Assembly: GCA_031178645.1 (NCBI GenBank)
Contig: JAPSIP010000065.1
Coordinates: forward strand, 1 to 8,181
Source of the DNA: Paracoccus sp. (in: a-proteobacteria)
Lineage (GTDB): Bacteria; Pseudomonadota; Alphaproteobacteria; Rhodobacterales; Rhodobacteraceae
DNA length: 8,181 nt
Direction of reading: 5' to 3'
Below are positions 1 to 8,181 of this stretch, one piece after another. The position numbers were made by a program, and so were the translations under genes. Below the pieces are notes generated by a model that was given only the letters and a program-made list of their open reading frames with translations, had not been told where the DNA came from and did no database searches. Positions within the stretch are counted from its first letter, which is position 1. The number at the start of each line of letters is the position of its first letter.

Positions 1-764
1 AAATAGATGTCGATCACCACGGACCCGGTGATCATCGACACGAAGACCGGCCCCAGATAGCTGACGACCGGCAGCATCGCCGGGCGCATTGCGTGGCGCA
101 GGATCACGCGGCGTTCGGGCATTCCCTTGGCGCGCGCGGTGCGGATGTGGTTGGACCCCAGCACCTCGAGCATGGAGGACCGGGTGATCCGCGCGATGGA
201 CGCCATGTAGCTGGTGGACAGCGCGATCACCGGCATGATCCAGAAGGACGGGTCGGAAAAGCTCCACCCCCCGCCGGGCAGCCAGCCCAGCCACAGGGTG
301 AGGACCAGGACCAGCAGCGGCGCCATCACGAAGTTCGGCAGCACCTGCGCGCCGATCGAGATGCCCACCGCCAGATAGTCCAGCCAGCCATTCTGCCGGA
401 TCGCGGCCAGCGTGCCCAGCGTCACGCCGACTAGGACCGCCGCCAGAAAGGCCAGCGTGCCATAGGTCAGCGTCACGGGAAAACCGTCCGCGATCAGCTG
501 GTTCACGGTGCGGTCGGGATAGACGAAGCTGGGGCCGAAGTCGAAATGGACCACGATCCCATACACATAATTCCAGATCTGGCGCCACAGCGGGTCGTCC
601 AGCCCGTATTTCGCGTTGAGGTTCGCCAGCACCTGCGGCGGCAGGGCGCGTTCCTGGGTGAACGGCCCGCCGGGCGCCAGATGCATCAGCAGGAAGGACA
701 GCACGATCAGCAGCAGCAGCGTGGGAACCGCTATTGCCAGCCGCCGCAGGATGAAGGCGAACAT
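1..764 (-). CDS. oppB: Oligopeptide ABC transporter permease OppB (partial, C-terminus off the left edge)
   Basis: Inner-membrane permease of an oligopeptide ABC importer; it would pair with OppC and the OppD/OppF ATPases and receive peptide from OppA. The visible 254 residues begin MFAFILRRLAIAVPTLLLL, the typical OppB start with a first membrane helix at about residues 9-30. Then come APGGPF and a periplasmic stretch with the family's DFGPSF motif. The EAA loop, which contacts the ATPase, lies at about residues 199-232 and contains IRTARAKGMPERR and ILRHAMRPAMLP. OppB proteins are usually about 306 residues, so roughly 50 are missing beyond the window. The ATG at 764 lies 12 bases after the oppA stop, with AAGG of the ribosome site overlapping that stop, so the two are surely cotranscribed. 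The similarity to E. coli OppB is strong throughout, so the peptide specificity class is fairly secure. Confidence 0.93.
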   Translation of the reverse strand, partial: MFAFILRRLAIAVPTLLLLIVLSFLLMHLAPGGPFTQERALPPQVLANLNAKYGLDDPLWRQIWNYVYGIVVHFDFGPSFVYPDRTVNQLIADGFPVTLTYGTLAFLAAVLVGVTLGTLAAIRQNGWLDYLAVGISIGAQVLPNFVMAPLLVLVLTLWLGWLPGGGWSFSDPSFWIMPVIALSTSYMASIARITRSSMLEVLGSNHIRTARAKGMPERRVILRHAMRPAMLPVVSYLGPVFVSMITGSVVIDIY

Positions 765-776
765 CGGTGACGGACC

Positions 777-2378
777 TTACTCGGCCACCCGATACAGATC
801 CTTGGCGTACCAGGCATTCGTCACGTTCTCGGTCGGGATGCCCTTGATCGCCGGGTTGATCATATCGACCTTGGAATAGTGATAAACAAAGGCCGCCGGC
901 ACTTCCTCGGCCAAGATTTCCTCGGCCCGCTTATACAGAGGCGCGGTATCCGCCGCGGTCTTGGAATCGGCCATCAGCTTGTCATATTCCGCGTTCGACC
1001 ATTTGCCCGAGTTGTAGCCGTCGGTGCGGAACCAATCGAGGAAGGTCGTCGCCTCGTTATAGTCGGCGCACCAGGCATAGCGGGCCATGTCGAAGTCCTG
1101 GTTCTGCATCCGATCGGTATGCACCTTCCATTCGACATTGTTCAGCGTGATGTTCACGCCCAACGGCTTCCAGAACTGCTGCGCGGCGATGGCCAGCTTT
1201 TTGTGGTTCTCGTCGGTGTTGTATTGCAGCGACAGCGACAGGGGGTTGTCGGGGCCATAGCCTGCATCAGTCAGCAGCGTGCGGGCCTTCTCGGTCCGTT
1301 CCTCCTGCGTCATGGTGGCAATCTCGGCATCGGGGGCCTGGAAGCCCTCGATGGCCCAGTGGGTCCAGCTATAGGCGGGCTTCTGGCCGCCTTGCAGCAC
1401 CTGGTTCACGATGATGTCGCGGTTCAGGCCCAGCGACAGGGCCTGGCGCACGCGCACGTCCTTCAGCGCCTCGGGGCCCTTGTCGGACAGGTTGAAGACA
1501 TAGGCGTAGGAACAGGAATACGGGGTCGAGATCGCCTGGTCGGGATATTCCTGCGACAGGCGCGGATACTGGCCCGCGGGGATCTGCACCCGGTCCAGTT
1601 CGCCCGCCAGATAACGTGTCAGGCCGATATTGTTGTCGTTCACGGTGACGCCGCGCACGGTTTCCATCACCACGTTCTCGGCGTCCCAATAGTTCGGGTT
1701 CTTCACCAGGGTGATGTCGACGCCAAGGTTGTGGCTTTCAAGCTGGAAGGCGCCGTTGCCTACCAGGTTGCCGGGCTGGGTCCAGGCATCGCCGTGCTGT
1801 TCCACGACCTTCTGCGGCACCGGGAAGGTGGTCGCGTGGGACAGCGTCTTGAGGAAATAAGGGGTGCGCGTGGTCAGCGTGACCTCCAGCGTCTTGTCGT
1901 CCACCGCGCGGACGCCAAGCTGGTCGGGCGTCATCTCGCCCGCGATGATCTGCGTGGCGTTCTGGATGTTCATCAGTTCCAGGAACCAGGCATATTCGGA
2001 AGCGGTTTCCGGGTTCACGACGCGCTGCCAGGCATAGACGAAATCCTGCGCCGTGACCGGATCGCCGTTCGACCACTTGGCGTCGCGCAGGGTGAAGGTA
2101 TGGGTCAGGCCGTCTTCGCTTTCCTGATGGCTTTCGGCAACGCCCGGGATCATCGCGCCTGCCGCGTCCTCGTTCATCAGGCCTTCGAACAACTGGCGCA
2201 GCACGTCCGAGCCTTCGACATCGGTGTTCTTGGCGGGATCCAGCGACTTGATCGCGTCCAGCAGCCAATAGGTATAGGTCTGGCTGTCGGCCAGCGTCTC
2301 GCCTTCGGCGGGCTGGACGGCCTGGGCGGGCAGGGCCAGGGCGGCCAGAAGGGCGGTGGTCGTGAACAGCTTTGACAT
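777..2378 (-). CDS. oppA: Periplasmic oligopeptide-binding protein OppA
   Basis: Solute-binding protein (SBP_bac_5 family) that captures peptides in the periplasm and delivers them to OppB/OppC. It has 533 residues, close to the usual 530-545. A Sec signal peptide covers residues 1-20, with cleavage after LPAQA. The family signature is at about 100-120 (KWSNGDPVTAQDFVYAW). Only two cysteines are present, Cys289 (YSCSYAY) and Cys437 (WCADYNE); they align with the known disulfide of E. coli OppA. Asp439 in WCADYNE matches the aspartate that binds the peptide amino terminus. DVRVRQAL (307-314) and LGLNRDIIVNQV (316-327) also match OppA. The start was chosen because the ATG is followed by a clean signal peptide and preceded by GGGGAG six bases upstream; the same frame stays open for about 1 kb further upstream, but by chance. 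It is first in the operon, directly before oppB. MppA-like specificity for a murein peptide cannot be excluded. Confidence 0.95.
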   Translation of the reverse strand: MSKLFTTTALLAALALPAQAVQPAEGETLADSQTYTYWLLDAIKSLDPAKNTDVEGSDVLRQLFEGLMNEDAAGAMIPGVAESHQESEDGLTHTFTLRDAKWSNGDPVTAQDFVYAWQRVVNPETASEYAWFLELMNIQNATQIIAGEMTPDQLGVRAVDDKTLEVTLTTRTPYFLKTLSHATTFPVPQKVVEQHGDAWTQPGNLVGNGAFQLESHNLGVDITLVKNPNYWDAENVVMETVRGVTVNDNNIGLTRYLAGELDRVQIPAGQYPRLSQEYPDQAISTPYSCSYAYVFNLSDKGPEALKDVRVRQALSLGLNRDIIVNQVLQGGQKPAYSWTHWAIEGFQAPDAEIATMTQEERTEKARTLLTDAGYGPDNPLSLSLQYNTDENHKKLAIAAQQFWKPLGVNITLNNVEWKVHTDRMQNQDFDMARYAWCADYNEATTFLDWFRTDGYNSGKWSNAEYDKLMADSKTAADTAPLYKRAEEILAEEVPAAFVYHYSKVDMINPAIKGIPTENVTNAWYAKDLYRVAE

Positions 2379-2540
2379 CGGCGTCTCCCCTTGTCGATGA
2401 AGGCTTTGGCTTACGCGCAAGACGTTCAGACTATCCGAACATCCTCGCGGGTAAAGGCGGATGACGCCCGGAATGGTTGCATCTGCGTGAAGGGAACTGC
2501 GGCTTCCGGGGCGGCGGCAAGATGTTTCCAGCTGAAAAAC

Positions 2541-2557
2541 GGTCATAAATCCTGACC
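2541..2557. repeat. Inverted repeat GGTCA-N7-TGACC, possible operator
   Basis: Perfect 5-base arms (2541-2545 and 2553-2557) separated by seven A/T-rich bases. The same GGTCA half-site returns at 2750-2754, and as TGACC at 2707-2711. The preceding bases are also shared: AAACGGTCA occurs at 2537-2545 and 2746-2754. The spacing suits a dimeric regulator, but no regulator gene is visible in the window. Confidence 0.35.
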
Positions 2558-2586
2558 TTTGATTCGCCGCTGGCGAAGCCTGCGAC

Positions 2587-2596
2587 GTGACGTCAC
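2587..2596. repeat. Perfect palindrome GTGACGTCAC
   Basis: A 10-base perfectly self-complementary sequence lying between the two divergent genes, about 200 bases from each start. It could be a regulator half-site pair. A palindrome of this length can also arise by chance in G+C-rich DNA, so confidence in function is low. Confidence 0.3.
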
Positions 2597-2653
2597 ATTC
2601 AATCCCCGGTGGAAGATGAAGCACCCGGAGCGCGACCTGCCGCTTTGGAAATA

Positions 2654-2663
2654 CCGTGCACGG
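2654..2663. repeat. Perfect palindrome CCGTGCACGG
   Basis: A second 10-base perfect palindrome, about 45 bases upstream of the candidate -35 element at 2706. That is a position where an activator for the TRAP permease genes could bind. The function is inferred only from symmetry and location. Confidence 0.3.
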
Positions 2664-2705
2664 CCGAGGGGCCAATGCAGATTGCCAGGTCGGTCGCTGA
2701 AATTC

Positions 2706-2734
2706 TTGACCGGTTTTTCCGCATCGCGCATACC
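2706..2734 (+). promoter_or_regulatory. Possible sigma-70 promoter for the TRAP permease genes
   Basis: TTGACC at 2706-2711 matches five of six bases of the -35 consensus. After a 17-base spacer, CATACC at 2729-2734 is a weak -10, with the central ATA matching. Transcription would start near 2741 and give a leader of about 50 bases. The -10 is poor, so an activator would probably be needed. TGACC within the -35 also forms half of the repeat described for this region. Confidence 0.35.
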
Positions 2735-2749
2735 CCCACAGGAACAAAC

Positions 2750-2810
2750 GGTCAAAAGGCCAAAAAGGCCGACCCTTGGGGGAGTTTTCTTCATGAACGG
2801 CCTTTTGGCC
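2750..2810 (+). promoter_or_regulatory. Candidate RNA stem enclosing the ribosome site and start codon of the small TRAP subunit
   Basis: GGCCTTTTGGCC at 2799-2810, within codons 3-6 of the gene, can pair with the leader in two registers. In one, 2758-2771 pairs with 2798-2810 (13 pairs, with A2762 bulged). In the other, 2750-2761 pairs with 2799-2810 (12 pairs including one G-U). Both leave the ribosome site (2778-2784) and the ATG (2793-2795) in the enclosed loop. Each arm can instead fold on itself as a 4-pair GGCC hairpin. Translational control is an inference from this complementarity. Confidence 0.4.
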
Positions 2811-3437
2811 CTTTCGCGCGGCATCGACCGCGTCAACACCGTGATCGGCAGGAACGTCTCCTGGTTGATCCTGCTGGCGATCTTCGTCAGCGCGATCAAC
2901 GCGATCATCCGCAAGGCGTTCAGCATGTCGTCGAATGCCTGGCTTGAACTGCAGTGGTATCTTTACGGCGCGGCCTTCCTGCTGGCCGCGGCATATACGC
3001 TGCTGGAAAACGAACATATCCGCATCGACATCCTGTTCGGCGCCCTGTCGCGCCGGGTGCAGCACTGGATCGAGCTTCTGGGCCACATCTTCTTCCTGAT
3101 GCCGATGGTCCTGCTGACGCTGTGGCTGACCTGGCCCTGGCTGGCACGCTCCTATCGCACCGGAGAGATGTCGATGAACGCGGGCGGCCTGCTGCTGTGG
3201 CCGGCCAAGGCGCTGCTGTTCACGGGCTTCCTGCTGCTGCTGCTGCAAGGCATTTCCGAAATCATCAAGAAGATTGCCGTGATGCGCGGGCTGATCCCCG
3301 ATTACAACGCACCGTCGGGCCATCACGCGCCGCTGGAGCTGGACGAGGATCTGCTGAAACAGGCGGGCTTTGCCGATCCCGACCACCCGTTGACCGACAT
3401 TCCCGTCGACAAGACGCGCGAGGATGCCCGCAAATGA
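2793..3437 (+). CDS. dctQ: TRAP transporter small permease subunit (DctQ family)
   Basis: Small membrane subunit of a tripartite ATP-independent periplasmic transporter. It associates with the large DctM-type subunit encoded next and accepts substrate from the periplasmic binding protein. It has 214 residues and four predicted membrane helices at about 23-40, 54-71, 92-116 and 137-160. The family core motif around helix 2 is clear (ELQWYLYGAAFLLAAAYTLL, then ENEHIRIDI at 72-80). After helix 4 there is a hydrophilic, acidic tail of about 50 residues, longer than in many DctQ proteins. The ATG at 2793 was chosen because GGGGGAG lies eight bases upstream and the protein then starts as DctQ proteins do; the open frame extends upstream to 2559 without family resemblance. 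Its stop overlaps the next start by four bases (ATGA), so the two are translationally coupled. By resemblance of the binding protein downstream it may be a TakQ. Confidence 0.9.
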   Translation: MNGLLALSRGIDRVNTVIGRNVSWLILLAIFVSAINAIIRKAFSMSSNAWLELQWYLYGAAFLLAAAYTLLENEHIRIDILFGALSRRVQHWIELLGHIFFLMPMVLLTLWLTWPWLARSYRTGEMSMNAGGLLLWPAKALLFTGFLLLLLQGISEIIKKIAVMRGLIPDYNAPSGHHAPLELDEDLLKQAGFADPDHPLTDIPVDKTREDARK

Positions 3438-5329
3438 TGGAACTCATCGCGCAGAACATGGCGCCGATCATGTTCGTTTCGCTGATCGTCTTTCTGCTGA
3501 TCGGCTATCCCGTCGCCTTCGCCCTGGCTGCGAACGGGCTTTTGTTCTTCATTATCGGGGTCGAACTCGCGCCGCTGTCTGGCGGGTCGATCAACCTTTC
3601 CTGGCCGCTTCTGGGCGCAATTCCCGACCGCTTCTTCGGAGGGGTCGTCGCCAACGAGACATTGCTGGCCATCCCCTTCTTCACCTTCATGGGGATCGTG
3701 CTGGAAAAATCCGGCATGGCCGAGGATTTGCTGGACACGATCGGCCAGTTGTTCGGCCCGATCCGCGGGGGCCTGGCTTATGCCGTGGTCATCGTGGGCG
3801 CGCTTCTTGCGGCGACCACCGGCGTCGTCGCGGCATCCGTGATCGCCATGGGCCTGATCTCGCTGCCGATCATGCTGCGTTACGGCTATGACCGGCGCGT
3901 GGCATCGGGCGTCATCGCGGCCTCGGGGACGCTGGCGCAGATCATCCCGCCCTCGCTGGTGCTGATCGTGCTGGCCGACCAGCTGGGCCGGTCGGTGGGC
4001 GACATGTACAAGGGCGCAATGATCCCCGGCCTGGTGCTCACGGGCTTCTACATGTCCTACATCTTCGTGGTGTCGTTGATCCGCCCGCAATACCTGCCGG
4101 CCCTGCCGAAAGAGGCGCGGACGCTGGGTTCGGGCGTTACGTCGCTGATCGTTGCCCTTGCGGGCGCGGGCGTCATCTTCTGGCTGACGACCCGCTGGCT
4201 GGGGCCGGACCACGCGGCCGACGCCCCGATCTGGGGCCTCGTGATCGCGGTGACGGTGATCTATGTCGTGGCGCTGATCGACAAGGCCACGGGCATCAAC
4301 ATGATGTCGCGGCTGGCCCAGCAGGTCATCATCGTGCTGATCCCGCCCTTGGCGCTGATCTTCCTGGTGCTGGGCACGATCTTCCTGGGCATCGCCACCC
4401 CGACCGAGGGCGGCGCGATGGGCGCGGTCGGCGCGCTGTTCATGGCGGGCATCAAGAAGCGCCTGTCGATGGACGTGATCCGCCAGGCGCTTTACGCCAC
4501 CACGCGGCTGTCGGCCTTCGTGATGTTCATCCTGATCGGTGCGCGGGTCTTCTCGCTGACCTTCTATGGCGTCAACGGGCACCTGTGGGTCGAACACCTG
4601 CTGACCTCGTTGCCGGGGGGCGAATACGGCTTCCTGATCGTCGTGTCGATCATGGTGTTCCTGCTGGCCTTCTTCCTAGACTTCTTCGAACTGGCCTTCA
4701 TCATCGTGCCCCTGCTGGCCCCCGCGGCCGAGGCATTGGGCATCGACCTGATCTGGTTCGGCGTGATCCTGGGGGTGAACATGCAGACCGCCTTCATGCA
4801 CCCGCCCTTCGGCTTCGCGCTGTTCTACCTGCGGTCCGTGGCGCCCAAGGGCGAATACATCGACAAGGTCACGAAGAAGCGCATGGCGCCGGTCAGGACC
4901 GGGCAGATCTACTGGGGTGCGGTGCCCTTTGTCTGCATCCAGTTGGTGATGATCGGCGTGGTGATCGCATTCCCGGGAATGGTCATGCATTACAAGGGCG
5001 CGCCGGTGGATACCTCGAATGTCCGGCTGGAAATCCCGGCGGGCGGGATGGGCGGCGGCACTGGCGGCGGCTTCGGGTCGCTGGGTGGCCTGGGCGCGCC
5101 CTTCGGCCAGCAAGCCCCGGTGGATGGCGGCACGACGGCCCCGTCGGGGGGTCTGGGTGGCACGCCTCCCGGCCTGGGCGCGCCTCCTCCGGGACTGGGC
5201 GCACCGGCACCGGCACCCGCGCCGGCGCCCGCAGCGCCTGTCGAGGGCACGGCCCCGGCTCAGCCGGCACCCGCACAAGGCGGCTTGAGCCTAGGGGGCC
5301 CGCCGCCGGGGCTTGGCGGCAGCAACTGA
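3434..5329 (+). CDS. dctM: TRAP transporter large permease subunit (DctM family) with Gly/Pro/Ala-rich C-terminal tail
   Basis: Transport subunit of the TRAP system, moving substrate across the inner membrane with sodium or proton entry. DctM motifs are present in order: IGYPVAFALA (23-32), FFGGVVANETLLAIPFF (67-83), TGVVAASVIAMG (129-140), ASGTLAQIIPPS (163-174), LGIATPTEGGAMGAVGAL (318-335) and HPPFGFALFYL (456-466). It has 631 residues; common DctM proteins have about 425-440. The excess has two sources: a central insertion at about 216-297 with two extra hydrophobic segments, and a tail from about residue 536 onward. Long DctM proteins with a central insertion are known among TRAP systems of the 2-oxo acid type. 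The start is ATG at 3434 (ATGA overlap with the previous stop); the adjacent ATG at 3437 is equally possible and changes one residue. A hairpin terminator follows immediately. It probably works with the TakP-like protein at 5444-6583. Confidence 0.93.
   Translation: MMELIAQNMAPIMFVSLIVFLLIGYPVAFALAANGLLFFIIGVELAPLSGGSINLSWPLLGAIPDRFFGGVVANETLLAIPFFTFMGIVLEKSGMAEDLLDTIGQLFGPIRGGLAYAVVIVGALLAATTGVVAASVIAMGLISLPIMLRYGYDRRVASGVIAASGTLAQIIPPSLVLIVLADQLGRSVGDMYKGAMIPGLVLTGFYMSYIFVVSLIRPQYLPALPKEARTLGSGVTSLIVALAGAGVIFWLTTRWLGPDHAADAPIWGLVIAVTVIYVVALIDKATGINMMSRLAQQVIIVLIPPLALIFLVLGTIFLGIATPTEGGAMGAVGALFMAGIKKRLSMDVIRQALYATTRLSAFVMFILIGARVFSLTFYGVNGHLWVEHLLTSLPGGEYGFLIVVSIMVFLLAFFLDFFELAFIIVPLLAPAAEALGIDLIWFGVILGVNMQTAFMHPPFGFALFYLRSVAPKGEYIDKVTKKRMAPVRTGQIYWGAVPFVCIQLVMIGVVIAFPGMVMHYKGAPVDTSNVRLEIPAGGMGGGTGGGFGSLGGLGAPFGQQAPVDGGTTAPSGGLGGTPPGLGAPPPGLGAPAPAPAPAPAAPVEGTAPAQPAPAQGGLSLGGPPPGLGGSN
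5039..5326 (+). repeat. Low-complexity Gly/Pro/Ala-rich coding tail of the large TRAP subunit
   Basis: Codons 536-631 encode a tail made almost entirely of Gly, Pro, Ala, Leu and Ser. A glycine-rich block (GGMGGGTGGGFGSLGGLG) comes first. Imperfect repeats of PPGLGAP follow, then an alternating Ala-Pro run (APAPAPAPAAP) and a final PPPGLGG. The DNA repeats with it: GGCCTGGGCGCGCC occurs at 5087-5100 and again at 5170-5183. No charged or membrane segment is present, so the tail is probably disordered and cytoplasmic or periplasmic depending on topology. Repeat slippage is a likely origin. Confidence 0.8.
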
Positions 5330-5334
5330 CGACG

Positions 5335-5361
5335 AAAGGCCGGGTTCGTCCCGGCCTTTTT
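5335..5361 (+). terminator. Rho-independent terminator of the TRAP permease genes
   Basis: A perfect 10-pair stem (AAAGGCCGGG at 5335-5344 with CCCGGCCTTT at 5350-5359), a five-base loop and a T run at 5357-5361. It begins five bases after the dctM stop codon, so it ends that transcript. Confidence 0.88.
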
Positions 5362-5393
5362 CATTCCGTCACCGCTACCAAGATACGCCCATG

Positions 5394-5424
5394 AAAAAAC
5401 CGCCGCGGATGATCCGCGGCGGTT
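5394..5424 (-). terminator. Rho-independent terminator of the TakP-like gene
   Basis: A perfect stem of 12-13 pairs (ACCGCCGCGGAT at 5399-5410 with ATCCGCGGCGGT at 5412-5423, the centre opening to a short loop). Read on the minus strand it is followed by six T (5394-5399 complement). It lies 20 bases after the gene's stop. Read rightward it is followed by TTCTGTTTT, so it may also act in the other direction. Confidence 0.88.
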
Positions 5425-5443
5425 CTGTTTTGTCAGAACGATC

Positions 5444-6674
<1,231 letters not shown>

Positions 6675-6696
6675 GTAGTCTGCGGCACCGTCACGC

Positions 6697-6735
6697 AAAA
6701 AATAAGGCCGCCCGCGCGTGATGCGGGGCGGCCTT
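6697..6735 (-). terminator. Rho-independent terminator after enolase
   Basis: A perfect 10-pair stem (AAGGCCGCCC at 6704-6713 with GGGCGGCCTT at 6726-6735) around a 12-base loop. Read on the minus strand it is followed by ATTTTTT. It starts about 20 bases after the enolase stop and separates that transcript from the TakP-like gene. Confidence 0.85.
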
Positions 6736-6755
6736 GGCAATCTGGGCGGGATGGA

Positions 6756-8077
<1,322 letters not shown>

Positions 8078-8181
8078 TCAGGGCTGCTCGATCTCGGCCC
8101 AGATGGGCAGGTGGTCCGAGGCGTCGCGGGCCTGCGCCCCTGTAAAGACCCCGTGCCGCAGCAGCGTCAGGTGGTGCGACA
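8078..8181 (-). CDS. C-terminal end of an endonuclease/exonuclease/phosphatase-family protein (partial)
   Basis: Only the last 33 residues are in the window, ending SDHLPIWAEIEQP before TGA. The SDHLPI sequence, followed by a strand rich in W, A and I, is the C-terminal catalytic Asp-His motif of the EEP fold (DNase I, exonuclease III, and the many hydrolases of that fold). The substrate cannot be told from this piece. It lies on the same strand as enolase, ending 69 bases before that start; no T-tailed terminator lies between, so cotranscription is possible. Confidence 0.65.
   Translation of the reverse strand, partial: SHHLTLLRHGVFTGAQARDASDHLPIWAEIEQP

Larger units (their letters stand above)
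2379..2792. promoter_or_regulatory. Divergent promoter region between oppA and the TRAP permease genes
   Basis: 414 bases separate the oppA start (leftward) from the small TRAP subunit start (rightward). No open frame here has a ribosome site or a recognisable protein. The region holds several small dyads: GGTCA-N7-TGACC at 2541-2557, a TTCGCC/GGCGAA hairpin at 2563-2577, the perfect palindrome GTGACGTCAC at 2587-2596 and the perfect palindrome CCGTGCACGG at 2654-2663. It also holds a possible rightward promoter at 2706-2734. Promoters for both units must lie here or be internal to the neighbouring genes, so operator function for some of these dyads is plausible but inferred. Confidence 0.6.

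Noticed and set aside
879..2375. 498-residue open frame antisense to oppA
   Set aside because: It mirrors oppA codon structure, has no ribosome site or recognisable domain, and its sequence is of the type produced by antisense reading of G+C-rich genes.
2413..2463. Possible leftward oppA promoter (TTTACC, 16 bases, TAGTCT on the minus strand)
   Set aside because: Only three of six bases match in the -10 and the -35 is weak; a promoter is expected here but I cannot place it.
2379..3386. Long minus-strand open frame extending the oppA frame about 1 kb upstream of the chosen start
   Set aside because: The extension has no family resemblance, is rich in Gln/Arg/His typical of an antisense G+C-rich frame, and runs antisense to the well-supported small TRAP subunit. 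The real start has a signal peptide and a ribosome site.
2954..3433. Upstream extension of the large TRAP subunit frame through the small-subunit gene
   Set aside because: It overlaps dctQ in another frame and its residues look like a shadow translation. The ATGA overlap gives the proper start.
3323..4597. 424-residue open frame antisense to the large TRAP subunit
   Set aside because: Its composition is dominated by His, Gln, Asp and Arg, as expected for the complement of membrane-protein codons; no start signal or family match.

Overview
The window is high-G+C DNA. Its gene content and protein style (a TakP-type keto-acid TRAP binding protein, an OppA with a conserved cysteine pair, alphaproteobacterial-type enolase) suggest a member of the Alphaproteobacteria, most likely Rhodobacterales (Paracoccus/Rhodobacter-like). 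That placement is inferred from protein resemblance; no rRNA or other phylogenetic marker is present.

Layout from left to right: (1) 1-2378, minus strand: the start of an oligopeptide ABC importer operon. oppA (periplasmic binding protein) is followed 12 bases later by oppB (permease), which runs off the left edge. (2) 2379-2792: a 414-base divergent intergenic region, rich in small dyads, that must carry the promoters for oppA (leftward) and for the TRAP permease genes (rightward). (3) 2793-5329, plus strand: two overlapping genes for the small (DctQ-type) and large (DctM-type) membrane subunits of a TRAP transporter. The large one is unusually long, with a central insertion and a Gly/Pro/Ala-rich C-terminal tail. 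(4) 5330-5443: two back-to-back hairpin terminators between convergent genes. (5) 5444-6583, minus strand: a Tat-exported TRAP solute-binding protein very like TakP, the 2-oxo acid binding protein. It is convergent with the permease genes it presumably serves. (6) 6756-8008, minus strand: enolase, broken by a net loss of about 22 bases that replaces the segment just before the catalytic DEGG motif and shifts the frame. (7) 8078-8181, minus strand: the last 33 codons of an endonuclease/exonuclease/phosphatase-family protein.

Functionally this is a nutrient-uptake neighbourhood: an ATP-driven peptide importer next to an ion-gradient-driven organic-acid (probably 2-oxo acid) importer, then a core glycolytic/gluconeogenic gene. 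No mobile element, CRISPR array, tRNA or rRNA was seen. I do not see an obviously new multi-gene system. The points most worth a second look are the disrupted enolase (real lesion or assembly artefact, with a stop/start overlap at the break), a two-register RNA pairing that would loop out the ribosome binding site and start codon of the small TRAP subunit, the tail on the large subunit, and the GGTCA-type repeats in the divergent promoter region.
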